From JAODBJ01 sp963782465 (GTDB lineage Bacteria; Actinomycetota; Acidimicrobiia; IMCC26256; PALSA-610): a stretch of DNA of 64,000 bases. The translations under genes were made by a program, and so were the position numbers. The notes below the pieces were generated by a model that saw only the letters and a list, made by a program, of their open reading frames with translations, did not search any database and had not been told where the DNA came from. Of the stretch, positions 17,414 through 27,112 are shown in pieces (positions within the stretch are counted from its first letter, which is position 1; every line of letters starts with the position of its first letter). The stretch is from positions 124,001-188,000 of the forward strand of contig CAWAJR010000004.1 in the NCBI GenBank assembly GCA_963782465.1, read 5' to 3'.

Positions 17414-19243
17414 ATGGCGGAGTTGCACGTCGGGGCGCCGATGCAATCGACGGTCGTGCAGATCGGGGTCGCGGTCGGCGACGCCGTGCACGCGACCAGC
17501 GTGATCGCAGTGCTCGAAGCGATGAAGATGGAGCACGTCGTGCGCGCCGGCGTGAGCGGCTACGTGCGCGTCGTGAGCGTCGAGGTCGGCGACACCGTGA
17601 TCGAGGGCGACCCGCTGGTGGTCGTCGAGGAGGCCGACGTCGACGTCGCGCCGGGCGCCGGCGGCGCCGAGCACGACCTCGACACGATCCGGCCCGACCT
17701 CGCCGACGTGCTCGCCCGTCAGGCGGCGACGCTCGACGCGGCGCGACCCGAAGCGGTCGAACGGCGACGGCGCAGCGGGCAACGTACCGCCCGCGAGAAC
17801 ATCGCCGACCTGTGCGACCCGGGCAGCTTCGTCGAGTACGGGTCGCTCGCCATCGCGGCACAACGGGCGCGGCGCAGCGTCGACGAACTCATCGCCCGCA
17901 CCCCCGCCGACGGGCTCGTCGCCGGGACCGGCCGGGTCAACGGCGACCGGTTCCCCGACGAGGACGCGCGCTGCGCGATCGTCTCCTACGACTACACCGT
18001 GCTCGCCGGGACGCAAGGCCAGCAGAACCACCGGAAGAAAGATCGGCTGTTCGAGATCATCGAGCGTCTCCGGTTGCCGGTCGTGCTGTTCGCGGAAGGC
18101 GGCGGCGGCCGTCCCGGCGACACCGACACCGCGTCGGTGACGGGGCTCGACACGATGGCGTTCGCGCTGTTCGGCCGGCTGTCGGGGCTCGTCCCGCTGG
18201 TCGGGATCGTGTCGGGCCGTTGCTTCGCCGGCAACGCGGCCCTCCTCGGCTGTTGCGATGTGATCGTCGCGACCGCGAACGCGTCGATCGGGATGGGCGG
18301 TCCGGCGATGATCGAGGGTGGCGGCCTCGGCGTGTACGACCCCGACGACGTGGGGCCGATGTCGGTACAGGTACCGAACGGCGTCGTCGACATCGCAGTG
18401 GCCGACGAAGCGGCCGCGGTACGAGCCGCGAAGCAATACCTCTCCTACTTCCAGGGTGCGTCGCCCGATTGGTCGTGCGACGACCAGCGCCGGTTGCGGG
18501 CGCTCGTCCCCGAGAACCGCAAGCAGGTGTACGACGTGCGCGCGGTGCTGGAGGTAATGGCCGACAGCGGGAGCGTGCTCGAACTGCGGCCCGAATTCGG
18601 CGTCGGCATGATCACCGCGCTGGCGCGCGTGGAGGGCCGGCCGCTCGGCGTGATCGCCAACAACCCGCTGCACCTCGGCGGCGCGATCGACAGCGACGGC
18701 GCCGACAAGGCGGCCCGCTTCATGCAGTTGTGCGACGCGTTCGACCTGCCGATCCTGTTCCTCTGCGACACGCCCGGGTTCATGGTCGGCGCCGAAGCGG
18801 AGAAGACCGCGCAGGTGCGGCACTTCTCGCGGATGTTCGTCGTCGGCGGCAGCCTCACGGTGCCGTTCTTCACCATCGTGCTGCGCAAGGGGTACGGGCT
18901 CGGCGCGCAGGCGATGGCGGGCGGTTCGTTCCACGCGCCGCAGTTCTGCGTCTCGTGGCCGACGGGCGAGTTCGGCGGGATGGGGCTCGAAGGCGCGGTG
19001 CGCCTCGGGTTCCGGCGCGAACTCGACGCCATCGCAGACGAGGATGAACGCCAGGCCGCGTTCGACCAGATGGTGGCCCGGGCCTACGAGCGGGGGAAGG
19101 CGTTGAACGTCGCGACCTACTTCGAGATCGACGACGTGATCGACCCCGCCGAGTCGCGCCGCCGCATCGTCGAAGCATTGCGTACCGCTCCCCCCGTGCC
19201 TCGCCGCGAGACCAAGAAACGCCCCCACGTCGACACCTGGTGA
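17414..19243 (+). CDS. Biotin carrier domain fused to acyl-CoA carboxyltransferase
   Basis: A 609-residue protein. Residues 1-75 are a biotinyl domain with the biotin-accepting Lys in EAMKMEHV. The rest is a carboxyltransferase of the AccA/AccD-fusion type: 'RTARENIADLCDPGSFVEYG' leads, 'GRCFAGNAALLGCCDVIVA' and 'LCDTPGFMVG' form the acyl-CoA and carboxybiotin sites. It would transfer carboxyl groups to an acyl-CoA in the cytosol. No biotin carboxylase gene is in the window, so that subunit must be encoded elsewhere. The last codon and TGA run straight into the palindromic element at 19242. Confidence 0.9.
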   Translation: MAELHVGAPMQSTVVQIGVAVGDAVHATSVIAVLEAMKMEHVVRAGVSGYVRVVSVEVGDTVIEGDPLVVVEEADVDVAPGAGGAEHDLDTIRPDLADVLARQAATLDAARPEAVERRRRSGQRTARENIADLCDPGSFVEYGSLAIAAQRARRSVDELIARTPADGLVAGTGRVNGDRFPDEDARCAIVSYDYTVLAGTQGQQNHRKKDRLFEIIERLRLPVVLFAEGGGGRPGDTDTASVTGLDTMAFALFGRLSGLVPLVGIVSGRCFAGNAALLGCCDVIVATANASIGMGGPAMIEGGGLGVYDPDDVGPMSVQVPNGVVDIAVADEAAAVRAAKQYLSYFQGASPDWSCDDQRRLRALVPENRKQVYDVRAVLEVMADSGSVLELRPEFGVGMITALARVEGRPLGVIANNPLHLGGAIDSDGADKAARFMQLCDAFDLPILFLCDTPGFMVGAEAEKTAQVRHFSRMFVVGGSLTVPFFTIVLRKGYGLGAQAMAGGSFHAPQFCVSWPTGEFGGMGLEGAVRLGFRRELDAIADEDERQAAFDQMVARAYERGKALNVATYFEIDDVIDPAESRRRIVEALRTAPPVPRRETKKRPHVDTW

Positions 19244-19288
19244 CGTGCGTCGATAGCTATCGCATAGCGATAGCTATCGACGCATGTC
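19242..19288. repeat. 47-bp palindromic element, copy 3
   Basis: GACGT-core-ATGTC with loop ATA. It overlaps the TGA of the carboxyltransferase gene on one side. On the other side it provides the last two Arg codons and the TAG stop of the minus-strand gene ending at 19274. The two convergent reading frames therefore share it. Confidence 0.92.
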
Positions 19289-19585
19289 CTGGAGGGCGGC
19301 GAGGACGTCTTGGTCGTCGGGGTTCGACGCCGGCCCGTAGCCCAACACCAGCACGCCCTTCGCGGCGCATTCCGCGCAGCTGATCGCGACGACCACTTCG
19401 CCGTCGTCGGGGTCTTCGTTGCCCTCGAAACGTTGCATCTGCTCGATGCGTGCCGCCGAGGCCGGGAACGTGGCCCGGCACGGCCCGCACTCGACGAGCC
19501 CGCCCGCCCGGACGAGGAACTGGGCGGTGTACCCCTCGCCCTCGAGGCGCCTCACCGCGTCGGCACTGCTCGCATCGGTCGGCAT
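19274..19585 (-). CDS. Small CxxC zinc-ribbon-like hypothetical protein
   Basis: About 103 residues from ATG 19585, a start that leaves 58 bases to the divergent gene at 19644. Two Cys pairs, CGPC and CAEC about 34 residues apart, could bind zinc. The C-terminus ends QDMRR; the final two Arg codons and the stop lie inside the palindromic element. Function unknown. Third-position G/C bias supports a real gene. Confidence 0.6.
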   Translation of the reverse strand: MPTDASSADAVRRLEGEGYTAQFLVRAGGLVECGPCRATFPASAARIEQMQRFEGNEDPDDGEVVVAISCAECAAKGVLVLGYGPASNPDDQDVLAALQDMRR

Positions 19586-19643
19586 CGCCCGGAAGGGTAG
19601 GCCGTCCCCGCCCCGGGCGCGGCCTTGTGGTGGACTGTCGGCC

Positions 19644-20162
19644 ATGCTCGTCGCCACGATCAACAGCACGTCAGGGATCTACAAGTTCGTCCTGCTCCTC
19701 CACATCCTTTCGGTGGTGGTCGGGATCGGCGCGGTGATGCTGAACGGCATCTACGCGTCGCAGGCCGCGAAGCGAACCACGACCGGAGGACGCGCGATCT
19801 CCGAAGCGAACTTCGCGGTGAGCAAGATCGCCGAGTACGTGATCTATTCGATCCCGATCTGGGGCCTCGCGCTCGTCGGCATGAGCGACAAGGAGTGGAA
19901 GTTCAGCCAGACGTGGGTCTGGCTGTCGCTGCTCATCTACATCGCCGCCATCGGGATCTCGCACGCGGTGATGTTCCCGGGCCACCGGCGGGTCAACGAA
20001 CTGCTGGCCGAGATGGAAACCACACCCGCGGCCGCGGCGACCGGGTCGCCTCAGAGCACGGAGATGGCGCAGGTCGGTCAGAAACTCGCGATCGGTGGCG
20101 CGACGCTCGACATCATCGTCGTGATCCTGATCTATCTGATGATCTTCAAACCCGGCGTGTAG
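19644..20162 (+). CDS. DUF2269-like integral membrane protein
   Basis: A 172-residue protein with four hydrophobic helices (about residues 13-35, 60-80, 90-110 and 145-168). An early 'LLLHILSVVVGIG' carries a conserved-looking His of the kind seen in the DUF2269 group. No enzymatic motif. It diverges from the zinc-ribbon gene and converges with the amidohydrolase. Function unknown. Confidence 0.75.
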   Translation: MLVATINSTSGIYKFVLLLHILSVVVGIGAVMLNGIYASQAAKRTTTGGRAISEANFAVSKIAEYVIYSIPIWGLALVGMSDKEWKFSQTWVWLSLLIYIAAIGISHAVMFPGHRRVNELLAEMETTPAAAATGSPQSTEMAQVGQKLAIGGATLDIIVVILIYLMIFKPGV

Positions 20163-20173
20163 CGCGGGCGCCT

Positions 20174-21883
20174 CTATCGCGCGCCGCGGATCAACTGGCC
20201 GGGTCGTTCGCCGAGGTCTTTGCCGTCGCGCAGCACCACTCTGCCGCGCTTGATCGTCGCGACGTAACCCTCGGAACCCTGCACGAACCGGCGGGCGTCG
20301 CCGGGAAGGTCGTGCACCATCACCGGGCGGTCGAGCCGCAGGTTCTCGAGGTCGACGACGTTGACATCGCCGAGCTTGCCCGGCACGAGCGCGCCGCGGT
20401 CGGTCAGCCCGTAGAGCGACGCGCTCTCGGTCGTCATCTTGCGCACCACCCATTCGAGCGGGAGGCGGTCGTGATCACGGTCGCGCGCCCAGTGCGTGAG
20501 CATGAACGTCGGGGTGCTGGCATCGCAGGTCGTGCCGCAGTGGGCACCACCGTCGCCCAACCCCCACGCGCTCGTCTGGTGCAACAGCATCTCGCGTACC
20601 GCGTCGAGGTTGTAGTCGGTGAAGTTGAGCAGCGGCCGCAGCAACAACTGGTAACCGTCGTCTTCGAGCAACGCGTCGTAGTACACGTCGTACGGCTCGC
20701 GGTTCTCGCGCCGGGCGCGTGCCGCGATGCTGTCGTCTTTCGCCGGCTCGTAGTTGGGCGACGCGCCGAGCGGGAACACGCGCTCGGGGTCGACGAACTG
20801 GAGCACGCCGACGTCGCCGTTCGCGACCTCCGCGAGCAGCGTGCGCTTCGTCTCCGGGTCGCGCAGGCGCGCGACCCGCTCTTCGAGCGGCAACAAGCCG
20901 AGCAAGCCGTAGCTGGGGCAGTACGAGAACGGGTGGAACGTCTGGAGGCCGAGCAGCAGGCTGACGGGCCGGCCCGCCACTTGCGGCCGCACTCGTGCCC
21001 CTTCGGCCCGCGCCTGGGCGCTCAGTTCGAGCATGCGCCGCCACGAGTCGGGGTCGTGGTCGTTCTGGGTGAGCGCGAACGTGACCGGCCGGTTGATCTC
21101 GGCCGACAGTTTGCGCATCCACGCCATCTCCCGGTCGGGCGCGGCGAGGTCTTCGCCGAGCGCGCCCGCGGGCGCGAGTTCGAACACCCCTCGCCCGAGG
21201 TCGCCGAGCACCCGGCCGATACCGAAGAGTTCGTCCTCGGCTGCGAACGTGCCGGGGACGGGTTCGCCGTCGATCGCCATGTGCGCGATGGTGCGGCTGG
21301 TCGAAAAGCCGAGCGCGCCGGCCTCGATGCCTTCGCGCACGATCTCGGCCATCGCCTCGATGTCGGCGGGGGTCGCCGGTTCGTTCTTCGCGCCACGCTC
21401 GCCCATCACGTAGCCGCGTACCGCGCCGTGCGGCACCTGGGTGCCGACGTCGATCGCCAGGTCTTTGCGCTCCACTGCGTCGAGATATTCGGGGAAGGTC
21501 TCCCATTCCCATTCGATGCCGGTCGACAGCGCGGCGCCGGGAATGTCTTCCACGCCTTCCATCAGGCCGATGAGCCACTCGTGCTTGTCGGGGTGCGCGG
21601 GCGCGAAGCCGACCCCGCAGTTGCCGACGACGACGGTGGTGACGCCGTGCCAGCACGTCGGCGTGAGCAGCCCGTCCCACGTGAGTTGCCCGTCGAAGTG
21701 GGTGTGCACGTCGACGACGCCGGGGGTCACGAGCAGGCCGTCGGCGTCGATCGTCTCCTTCGCGGCGCCGTCGACCTTGCCGACTTCGGTGATCAACCCG
21801 TCGGAGATCGCAACGTCGGCGGTGCGCGCCGGCGCGCCGGTCCCGTCGACCACATTTCCACCGCGGATAACGAGATCGTGCAT
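20174..21883 (-). CDS. N-acyl-D-amino-acid deacylase-type amidohydrolase
   Basis: A 569-residue cytosolic metal hydrolase. 'DLVIRGGNVVDGTG' opens the small beta domain and 'PGVVDVHTHFDGQ' gives the HxH metal pair. 'GDGGAHCGTTCDAS' provides the late Asp, and 'GKLGDVNVVDLENLR' closes the fold, as in D-aminoacylase/dihydropyrimidinase relatives. In this subgroup a Cys or Lys bridges the metals ('NCGVGFAP'). The start is eight bases after the epoxide hydrolase stop, so both form an operon. Substrate unproven. Confidence 0.88.
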   Translation of the reverse strand: MHDLVIRGGNVVDGTGAPARTADVAISDGLITEVGKVDGAAKETIDADGLLVTPGVVDVHTHFDGQLTWDGLLTPTCWHGVTTVVVGNCGVGFAPAHPDKHEWLIGLMEGVEDIPGAALSTGIEWEWETFPEYLDAVERKDLAIDVGTQVPHGAVRGYVMGERGAKNEPATPADIEAMAEIVREGIEAGALGFSTSRTIAHMAIDGEPVPGTFAAEDELFGIGRVLGDLGRGVFELAPAGALGEDLAAPDREMAWMRKLSAEINRPVTFALTQNDHDPDSWRRMLELSAQARAEGARVRPQVAGRPVSLLLGLQTFHPFSYCPSYGLLGLLPLEERVARLRDPETKRTLLAEVANGDVGVLQFVDPERVFPLGASPNYEPAKDDSIAARARRENREPYDVYYDALLEDDGYQLLLRPLLNFTDYNLDAVREMLLHQTSAWGLGDGGAHCGTTCDASTPTFMLTHWARDRDHDRLPLEWVVRKMTTESASLYGLTDRGALVPGKLGDVNVVDLENLRLDRPVMVHDLPGDARRFVQGSEGYVATIKRGRVVLRDGKDLGERPGQLIRGAR

Positions 21884-21891
21884 GAGCGCTG

Positions 21892-23040
21892 CTACCTCAC
21901 CTCTCGGAAGAACGCGCGAACGTCGTCCACCAGCAAATCAGGTTCTTCGAGGGCGGCAAAATGGCCGCCCCGGTCGAATCGGGTGTAGCGCCGCAGATCG
22001 AACGCCTTCTCCGCCCACGCCCTCGGCGTTCGGAAGATCTCCTTCGGGAACACCGCGGCCGCGGTCGGCACGTCGACGAAGACGCCCATCGGGCCGAACC
22101 GGCCGCTGCGCACCGTCTCGCAGTAGAGCCGCACCGACGAGTTGATCGTGTTCGTCACCCAGTAGACGGTGAGATTGGTGAGCAGCGCGTCGCGGCTCAC
22201 CGCGTCTTCGGGACTGCCCTGGTTGTCGGTCCAGGCCCAGAACTTCTCGATGATCCAGGACGCGAGGCCGGCCGGCGAGTCGGCGAGGCCGACACCGAGG
22301 GTCTGGGGGTTCTTGCCCTGGATCTCCTGGTACGCGGTGCCGGTCTGCATGAACGTCTGCAACGCGTTGACGTCGGCTTGTTCGATCTCGCTGAGCTCGC
22401 CGGGGCCTTCGGGCGGCGGGAAGCCGATGAGCATGTTGAGGTGGATGCCGGCGAGGTGTTGCGGGTCGACGACGCCGAGGCTCGACGAGATCATGGCGCC
22501 CCAGTCGCCGCCCTGGGCGCCGTAGCGCTCGTAGCCGAGGCGGGCCATCAACGTCGCCCAGGTTTCGGCGACGCGTTGCACGTCCCAGGCCGGTTCGTGC
22601 GTCGGGCCCGACCACCCGTAGCCGGGGATCGACGGCGCGATCACGTGGAACGCGTCGGCCGGGTCGCCGCCGTGGGCGCGCGGGTCGGAGAGCGGGCCGA
22701 TCACGTCGAGGAACTCGGCGACCGAGCCGGGCCAGCCGTGGGTGATCACCAGCGGGAGCGCGTCGGGTTCGGGCGAACGCGCGTGGATGAAGTGCACGGT
22801 CTGGCCGTCGATGTCGGTGAGGAAGTGCGGCCAACGGTTGAACCGTTTCTCCTGCGCGCGCCAGTCGTAGGTCGTGCGCCAGGTCTCGCACAGGTCCTGC
22901 AGGTACGCGAGGTCGGTGCCGTAGCCCCAGCCCGAACCGGGGATCTGGTCGGGCCAGCGGGTGCGTGCAAGCCGGTCGCGCAGGTCGGCGAGTACGGCTT
23001 CGGGGACGTCGACCGTGAACGGCCGCAACTCATCGCTCAT
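21892..23040 (-). CDS. Epoxide hydrolase (EHN-domain alpha/beta hydrolase)
   Basis: About 382 residues. The N-terminal EHN region ('FTVDVPEAVLADLRDRLARTRWPD') is the family signature. The oxyanion motif is HGWPGS, the nucleophile Asp lies in GGDWGAM and the catalytic His in 'RGGHFAALEEP'. The enzyme opens epoxides to diols by a covalent aspartyl ester. ATG 23040 is preferred over upstream codons because EHN homology begins there. It is the first gene of an operon with the downstream amidohydrolase. Confidence 0.92.
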   Translation of the reverse strand: MSDELRPFTVDVPEAVLADLRDRLARTRWPDQIPGSGWGYGTDLAYLQDLCETWRTTYDWRAQEKRFNRWPHFLTDIDGQTVHFIHARSPEPDALPLVITHGWPGSVAEFLDVIGPLSDPRAHGGDPADAFHVIAPSIPGYGWSGPTHEPAWDVQRVAETWATLMARLGYERYGAQGGDWGAMISSSLGVVDPQHLAGIHLNMLIGFPPPEGPGELSEIEQADVNALQTFMQTGTAYQEIQGKNPQTLGVGLADSPAGLASWIIEKFWAWTDNQGSPEDAVSRDALLTNLTVYWVTNTINSSVRLYCETVRSGRFGPMGVFVDVPTAAAVFPKEIFRTPRAWAEKAFDLRRYTRFDRGGHFAALEEPDLLVDDVRAFFREVR

Positions 23041-23076
23041 GGTCGCCAGTCTCGCACGCTCGTACACTCCGGCGCC

Positions 23077-23874
23077 GTGCCGCCCGACCGATCGCCGGAA
23101 CCACTGCTCGACCCGCTTTCGATGTTCCGGCTCGACGGCCGGGTGGTGATCGTCACCGGCGCCAGTGGTGGGCTGGGGCCCGGTTCGCGCGGGTGCTCGA
23201 CGCGGTCGGCGCGCGGCTCGTGCTCGCGGCCCGGCGTCTTGACCGCATCGAGGCGGTCGCGGCCGCCTGCCGCGACGCCATCGCGTTGCGATGCGATCTC
23301 GCCGAACCGGGCGCGGCGGCCGCGCTCGCCGCGTCGACCCTCGAACACTTCGGGCGCATCGACGTCGTCGTGAACAACGCGGGGGTGAGCGACCCGGTGC
23401 CGGCGCTCGACGAGACGACCGAGAAGTTCGCGCAAACGCTCGCGGTCAACCTGGTCGCGCCGTTCGAGCTCGCGCGCGAAGCCGCGCGTGCGATGGTCGG
23501 CGCGGGAACCGGCGGTTCGATCGTCAATGTCGCGTCGTTGTGGGGAATGGTCGGCGTCGGCCAGATCCCCGAGGCCGGGTACGCGGCGTCGAAAGGCGGG
23601 CTCATCAACCTCACGCGTGAACTCGGCGCGCAATGGGCCCGCAAGGGCGTGCGCGTCGAACACGCTTGCACCGGGTTGGTTCCGCAGCGAGATGACCGAG
23701 GGCAAGATGTTCGACGACGAGCGCGGCGAGCGCTGGATGCGCCAACGCACACCGATGGGTCGGGGCGGCGAAGCGCACGAGCTCGACGGCGCATTGCTGT
23801 TCCTCGCATCGGGCGCGAGCAGCTTCATGACCGGCGCCGTCGTGTGCGTCGACGGTGGTTGGACCGCGATCTGA
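23077..23874 (+). CDS. Short-chain dehydrogenase/reductase with two compensating frameshifts
   Basis: Joined over three frames the gene encodes a typical SDR of about 250-265 residues. Cofactor motif is '[11 protein letters not shown]', then 'NNAG', a catalytic YAASK, and '[11 protein letters not shown]' at the end. The first shift (about 23175-23185) lacks one base before '[17 protein letters not shown]'. The second (about 23655-23662) has one extra before '[17 protein letters not shown]'. Net length stays a multiple of three. Start may be GTG 23077 or, more typically, ATG 23122 (MFRLDGR). Substrate unknown; it diverges from the epoxide hydrolase gene. Confidence 0.8.
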
Positions 23875-23972
23875 AGGCCCGTTCGTCCCAGTCGGCCCCC
23901 GTGGCCGGTCCCGGCGTGCCGGTGCGGCCTCGATAGCATCCGGCGAGTCCCGCACGGAACCAGGACGGATTC

Positions 23973-25172
23973 TTGGACGACGTCGAGTTGGACACCGGGG
24001 CGGCGCACGACACGAGCGAACCGCCCGCGCGTGCCGTGATATCGACGTTCGGCTACCAGCCCGCGCTCGACGGTGTGCGCGCGTTCGCGATCGTGGGCGT
24101 GCTGCTGTTCCACTTGCCCTTCCGCAATCACTCCATTCTCGACCACGGTTTGCTCGGCGTAGACATGTTCTTCGTGCTGAGCGGCTTCCTCATCACGACG
24201 TTGCTCCTGCGTGAGCGCACGGGCACCGGGCGTATCAGCCTCCCCCGCTTCTACCTCCGGCGCGCGTTGCGACTGCTCCCGCTGCTCGCGTGCATGCTCG
24301 TCGTGGCGCTCGTCGTCAACCTCGCGTTCCCGCCCGGCTACCCGGGCCGCCCCGACCGCCAGGGCATCACCGCCGCCGCCTTCTACTACGCGAACTGGTA
24401 CTCGCTGCACTCCACGCCCGGCCTCGGCTTCCTCGGCGTCACGTGGTCGCTTTCGATCGAAGAGCAGTTCTACCTGTGCTGGCCGCTGCTGCTCATCGGC
24501 CTGCTCGCGCTGAAGCGATCCCGCCGCACGGTGGCGTTGACGGTGTGCGGCGCGACCCTCGTGGCAATCGTCTACCGCATGTCGTTCTGGTACCGGTCCA
24601 CGCCGACACCGTCGTTCGTCGACTACTACCTGCGGCTCACCGCTCGCGGGCGACGGCCGCCCGTCGAACCCGGCATCACGCGCGTGTACTTCGGCTCCGA
24701 CACCCGTGCGCATCAGCTGCTGCTCGGCTGCGCGGTTGCCGCCTTGTTGTGGTGGTTGGCACCACGCATCTCCGAGTTCGCGCTCAGCGCGAGACGAGTC
24801 GCGGGGATCGTCGCCGCGGTCGTGGCCGTGGCGTTGCTCGTGAACCGGCCGTACACGACGCGGGCCTGGCTCGACCATTGGGGCTCGATCATCTTCGAGT
24901 TCGCGGTCGCCGTGCTGATCGCCGCGCTGGTGCTCCTGCCCGGCGGGTTGCTCGCCCGCGCCCTGTCGTGGCGGCCGTTGACCTGGACCGGCCAGCGCGC
25001 GTACGGCATCTACCTCATCCACCCGGTCGTCTACCAGTACCTCGGCGCGTTCCACCTGGGCGACTGGGGATCGCTCTTCCTGCATCTGGCCGTCGTCTTC
25101 GCGGCCGCGTGGTTCGCGTTCAAGTACATCGAGACGCCCGCCTTGCAGCTCAAACGCCGGTTCTCGGCGTGA
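23973..25172 (+). CDS. Acyltransferase-3 family membrane protein (OafA-like)
   Basis: A 399-residue protein with about ten membrane helices. 'LDGVRAFAIVGVLLFH' near residue 33 holds the conserved His; 'GVDMFFVLSGFLIT' and 'FYLRRALRLLPLL' are the standard acyltransferase-3 motifs, and 'WSLSIEEQFYL' is another. Such enzymes O-acylate cell-surface sugars or lipids. The TTG start has AGGA seven bases upstream. The next gene overlaps by GTGA, so both may work on the same envelope glycan. Confidence 0.9.
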   Translation: MDDVELDTGAAHDTSEPPARAVISTFGYQPALDGVRAFAIVGVLLFHLPFRNHSILDHGLLGVDMFFVLSGFLITTLLLRERTGTGRISLPRFYLRRALRLLPLLACMLVVALVVNLAFPPGYPGRPDRQGITAAAFYYANWYSLHSTPGLGFLGVTWSLSIEEQFYLCWPLLLIGLLALKRSRRTVALTVCGATLVAIVYRMSFWYRSTPTPSFVDYYLRLTARGRRPPVEPGITRVYFGSDTRAHQLLLGCAVAALLWWLAPRISEFALSARRVAGIVAAVVAVALLVNRPYTTRAWLDHWGSIIFEFAVAVLIAALVLLPGGLLARALSWRPLTWTGQRAYGIYLIHPVVYQYLGAFHLGDWGSLFLHLAVVFAAAWFAFKYIETPALQLKRRFSA

Positions 25173-26919
25173 AGGATCGCCTCCGGCGCCACTGGCTCCT
25201 ACTCGGCGTGCTCGGCGCGTACGCGGTATCGGCGTTCCTGGTGCCGGTGCTCGCGCCGGTGTCGGTGAGCGACGATCCGCTCTACGCGCGTTCGGTGCAG
25301 ATCCTCGTCGAGCACGGCAACTTCCGGATCCTGCCGATCTCGGTCGCCACCCTCGTCTCACAAGTGTGGTGGGGCGCGCTCTTCGCGACCGTGTTCCACG
25401 ACACCCTCGGCGTCTTGCGCGTCGCGACGGTCTGCCTCGTGTTCCTCGGCGCCATCGCGGTGTACGGGCTGTGCCGCGAACTTCGGGTGCCGACCGGGCG
25501 CAGCGCGCTCGGCACCGCCCTCTACCTCTTCCATCCGCTGAGTTACGTGCTCGGGTTCACGTTCATGACCGACGCGTACCTCACGAGTTTCATCGCGATC
25601 CGCGACCTACTGCTTCGCGCTGGGCGCTGCGCGCCGAGGCGATCAACCCGCGCTGGTTGCTCGCCGGGTCGGCGGTATCGGGTCTCGCGTTCCTCGTTCG
25701 ACAGCAGGGCGCGCTCGTACCGGTCGCGGTGATCGGTTACCTGCTGCTCGCACGGCGCGTGCGCGCCGACCGGGCCGGGGCGGGCATCGCCGTCGCCGTG
25801 CTCGGGGTGCCCGCGCTGACGGCGGGTGGCTACTGGCTGTGGTTCAAGTTCCTGCACGGGACCGAGGGGTCGGCGCAGGTTTCGGTGGCCGGAGGTATCG
25901 GCGACGCAGGCGCCGGCGAGCTCGGCCTCCTGGCGCGTCGCCTCCTGTTCATCACCGCGGTGTACGCCGCCTTCCTCGTGTTCCCCGTCGTGCTCGGCGC
26001 GGTTGGGCGGCTGCCGGAGATCGTGCGGTCGACGACACGCGGCGGTTGGATCTTCGTCGGCGTGTGGGTGCTGGTCCTCGTGAGCGGACCGGTGTTCTCC
26101 GGGTTCCTGCGCCACGCGCGCATGCCGTACCTGCAACAGTTCGTCGGGCCGGCCGGGCTCGGGCCGTCGGGCGACGTTCGTGGCGGGCGCGTGCCGTTCT
26201 ACAGCCCGACCGGCAGCTACTGGATCACCGTCGCGTGCGTCGCGACGTCGGTACTCCTCGCGCTGACGCTCGCGCACCGGGTCCCGAACCTCGGGCGGCT
26301 GGCCGAGAGCCCGGCCGCGATGGTCGCGACCGTGTTGGTCGTGCAGTTCCTCGGCCTTGTCGTCACGTCGATCCCGCTGCGCGGAACCGCGATCTCACGC
26401 GACCGTTACCTGCTGCCGCTGTTGCCGCTGCTCATCGCGCTCACGTTGTGGGCCTGCAACCAGGTCCGCATCGCCATGTGGGCGGCATGGGCGATGGTCG
26501 GCGTGCTGGCGGCCTTCTCGGTCACGTCGACGCACGACTTCCTCACGTACCAGAACGCAGCCTGGTCGGTCGCCAACCGTGCGCACGCCCGGGGTGTGCC
26601 GTACACGAGCCTCGACGCCGGCGCCGCGTTCGACGCGTACCACCTCTACGAACAGTCGTACAAGCAGAACGCGCACATCGACCTGCGCGCCATCAAAGCG
26701 TCGGGGCTCAAGCACGCGTTCGTGCTCAGCAAGCACGACGTCCACCCGTGGTGGATCGGGTTCTATGCGCCGATCCAGAACAACGACTACATCGTGACCG
26801 CCGAACCGCTGTTCGGGTACACCACCCTGTGGAAGGTGCCGTACTCGAGCTGGTTGCACCGAGGCACCCAGTACATGTACCTCGTGCGGCGAACCACGCT
26901 CACGAACCCGCCGCTCTGA
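25169..26919 (+). CDS. Multi-helix membrane protein, glycosyltransferase-39-like (one frameshift near 25600-25622)
   Basis: About 583 codons read over one lost base. The first part has 'VSVSDDPLYARSVQILVEHGNF', an acidic first-loop motif like that of polyprenyl-phosphate-dependent glycosyltransferases. About ten hydrophobic helices follow, then a soluble C-terminal part (about 26560-26919). The frame breaks in the third loop and resumes at 'WALRAEAINPRWLLAG'. The GTG start overlaps the acyltransferase stop. The position beside an O-acyltransferase suggests envelope glycan decoration, which is inference. Confidence 0.75.
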
Positions 26920-26939
26920 GTGCGCGAGCATGAGGGCAC

Positions 26940-27021
26940 GCGAGCGTGGCGGAATTGGCAGACGCGCCGGGTTTAGGTCCCGGTCCTTCGCAGGGTGAGG
27001 GTTCGAGTCCCTCCGCTCGCA
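26940..27021 (+). tRNA. tRNA-Leu (anticodon UAG)
   Basis: Acceptor arm GCGAGCG pairs with CGCTCGC at 27014-27020, discriminator A, and no encoded CCA. The anticodon stem CCGGG/CCCGG encloses TTTAGGT, so the anticodon is TAG. T-arm contains GGTTCGAGTCC. A long variable arm fits leucine. Copy 4 of the palindrome begins 12 bases downstream. Confidence 0.95.
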
Positions 27022-27032
27022 CCGGGCGTACA

Positions 27033-27079
27033 GACAGGCGTCGATAGCTATCGCTATGCGATAGCTATCGACGCACGTG
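27033..27079. repeat. 47-bp palindromic element, copy 4
   Basis: Reverse orientation relative to copies 1-3, with GACAG on the left and CACGTG on the right. It lies between tRNA-Leu and the convergent cold-shock gene. The right flank (CACGTGGTCAGGCGG) is shared with copy 5. Confidence 0.9.
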
Positions 27080-27112
27080 GTCAGGCGGACGGCGCGACTG
27101 GCGCGGTTTCGG

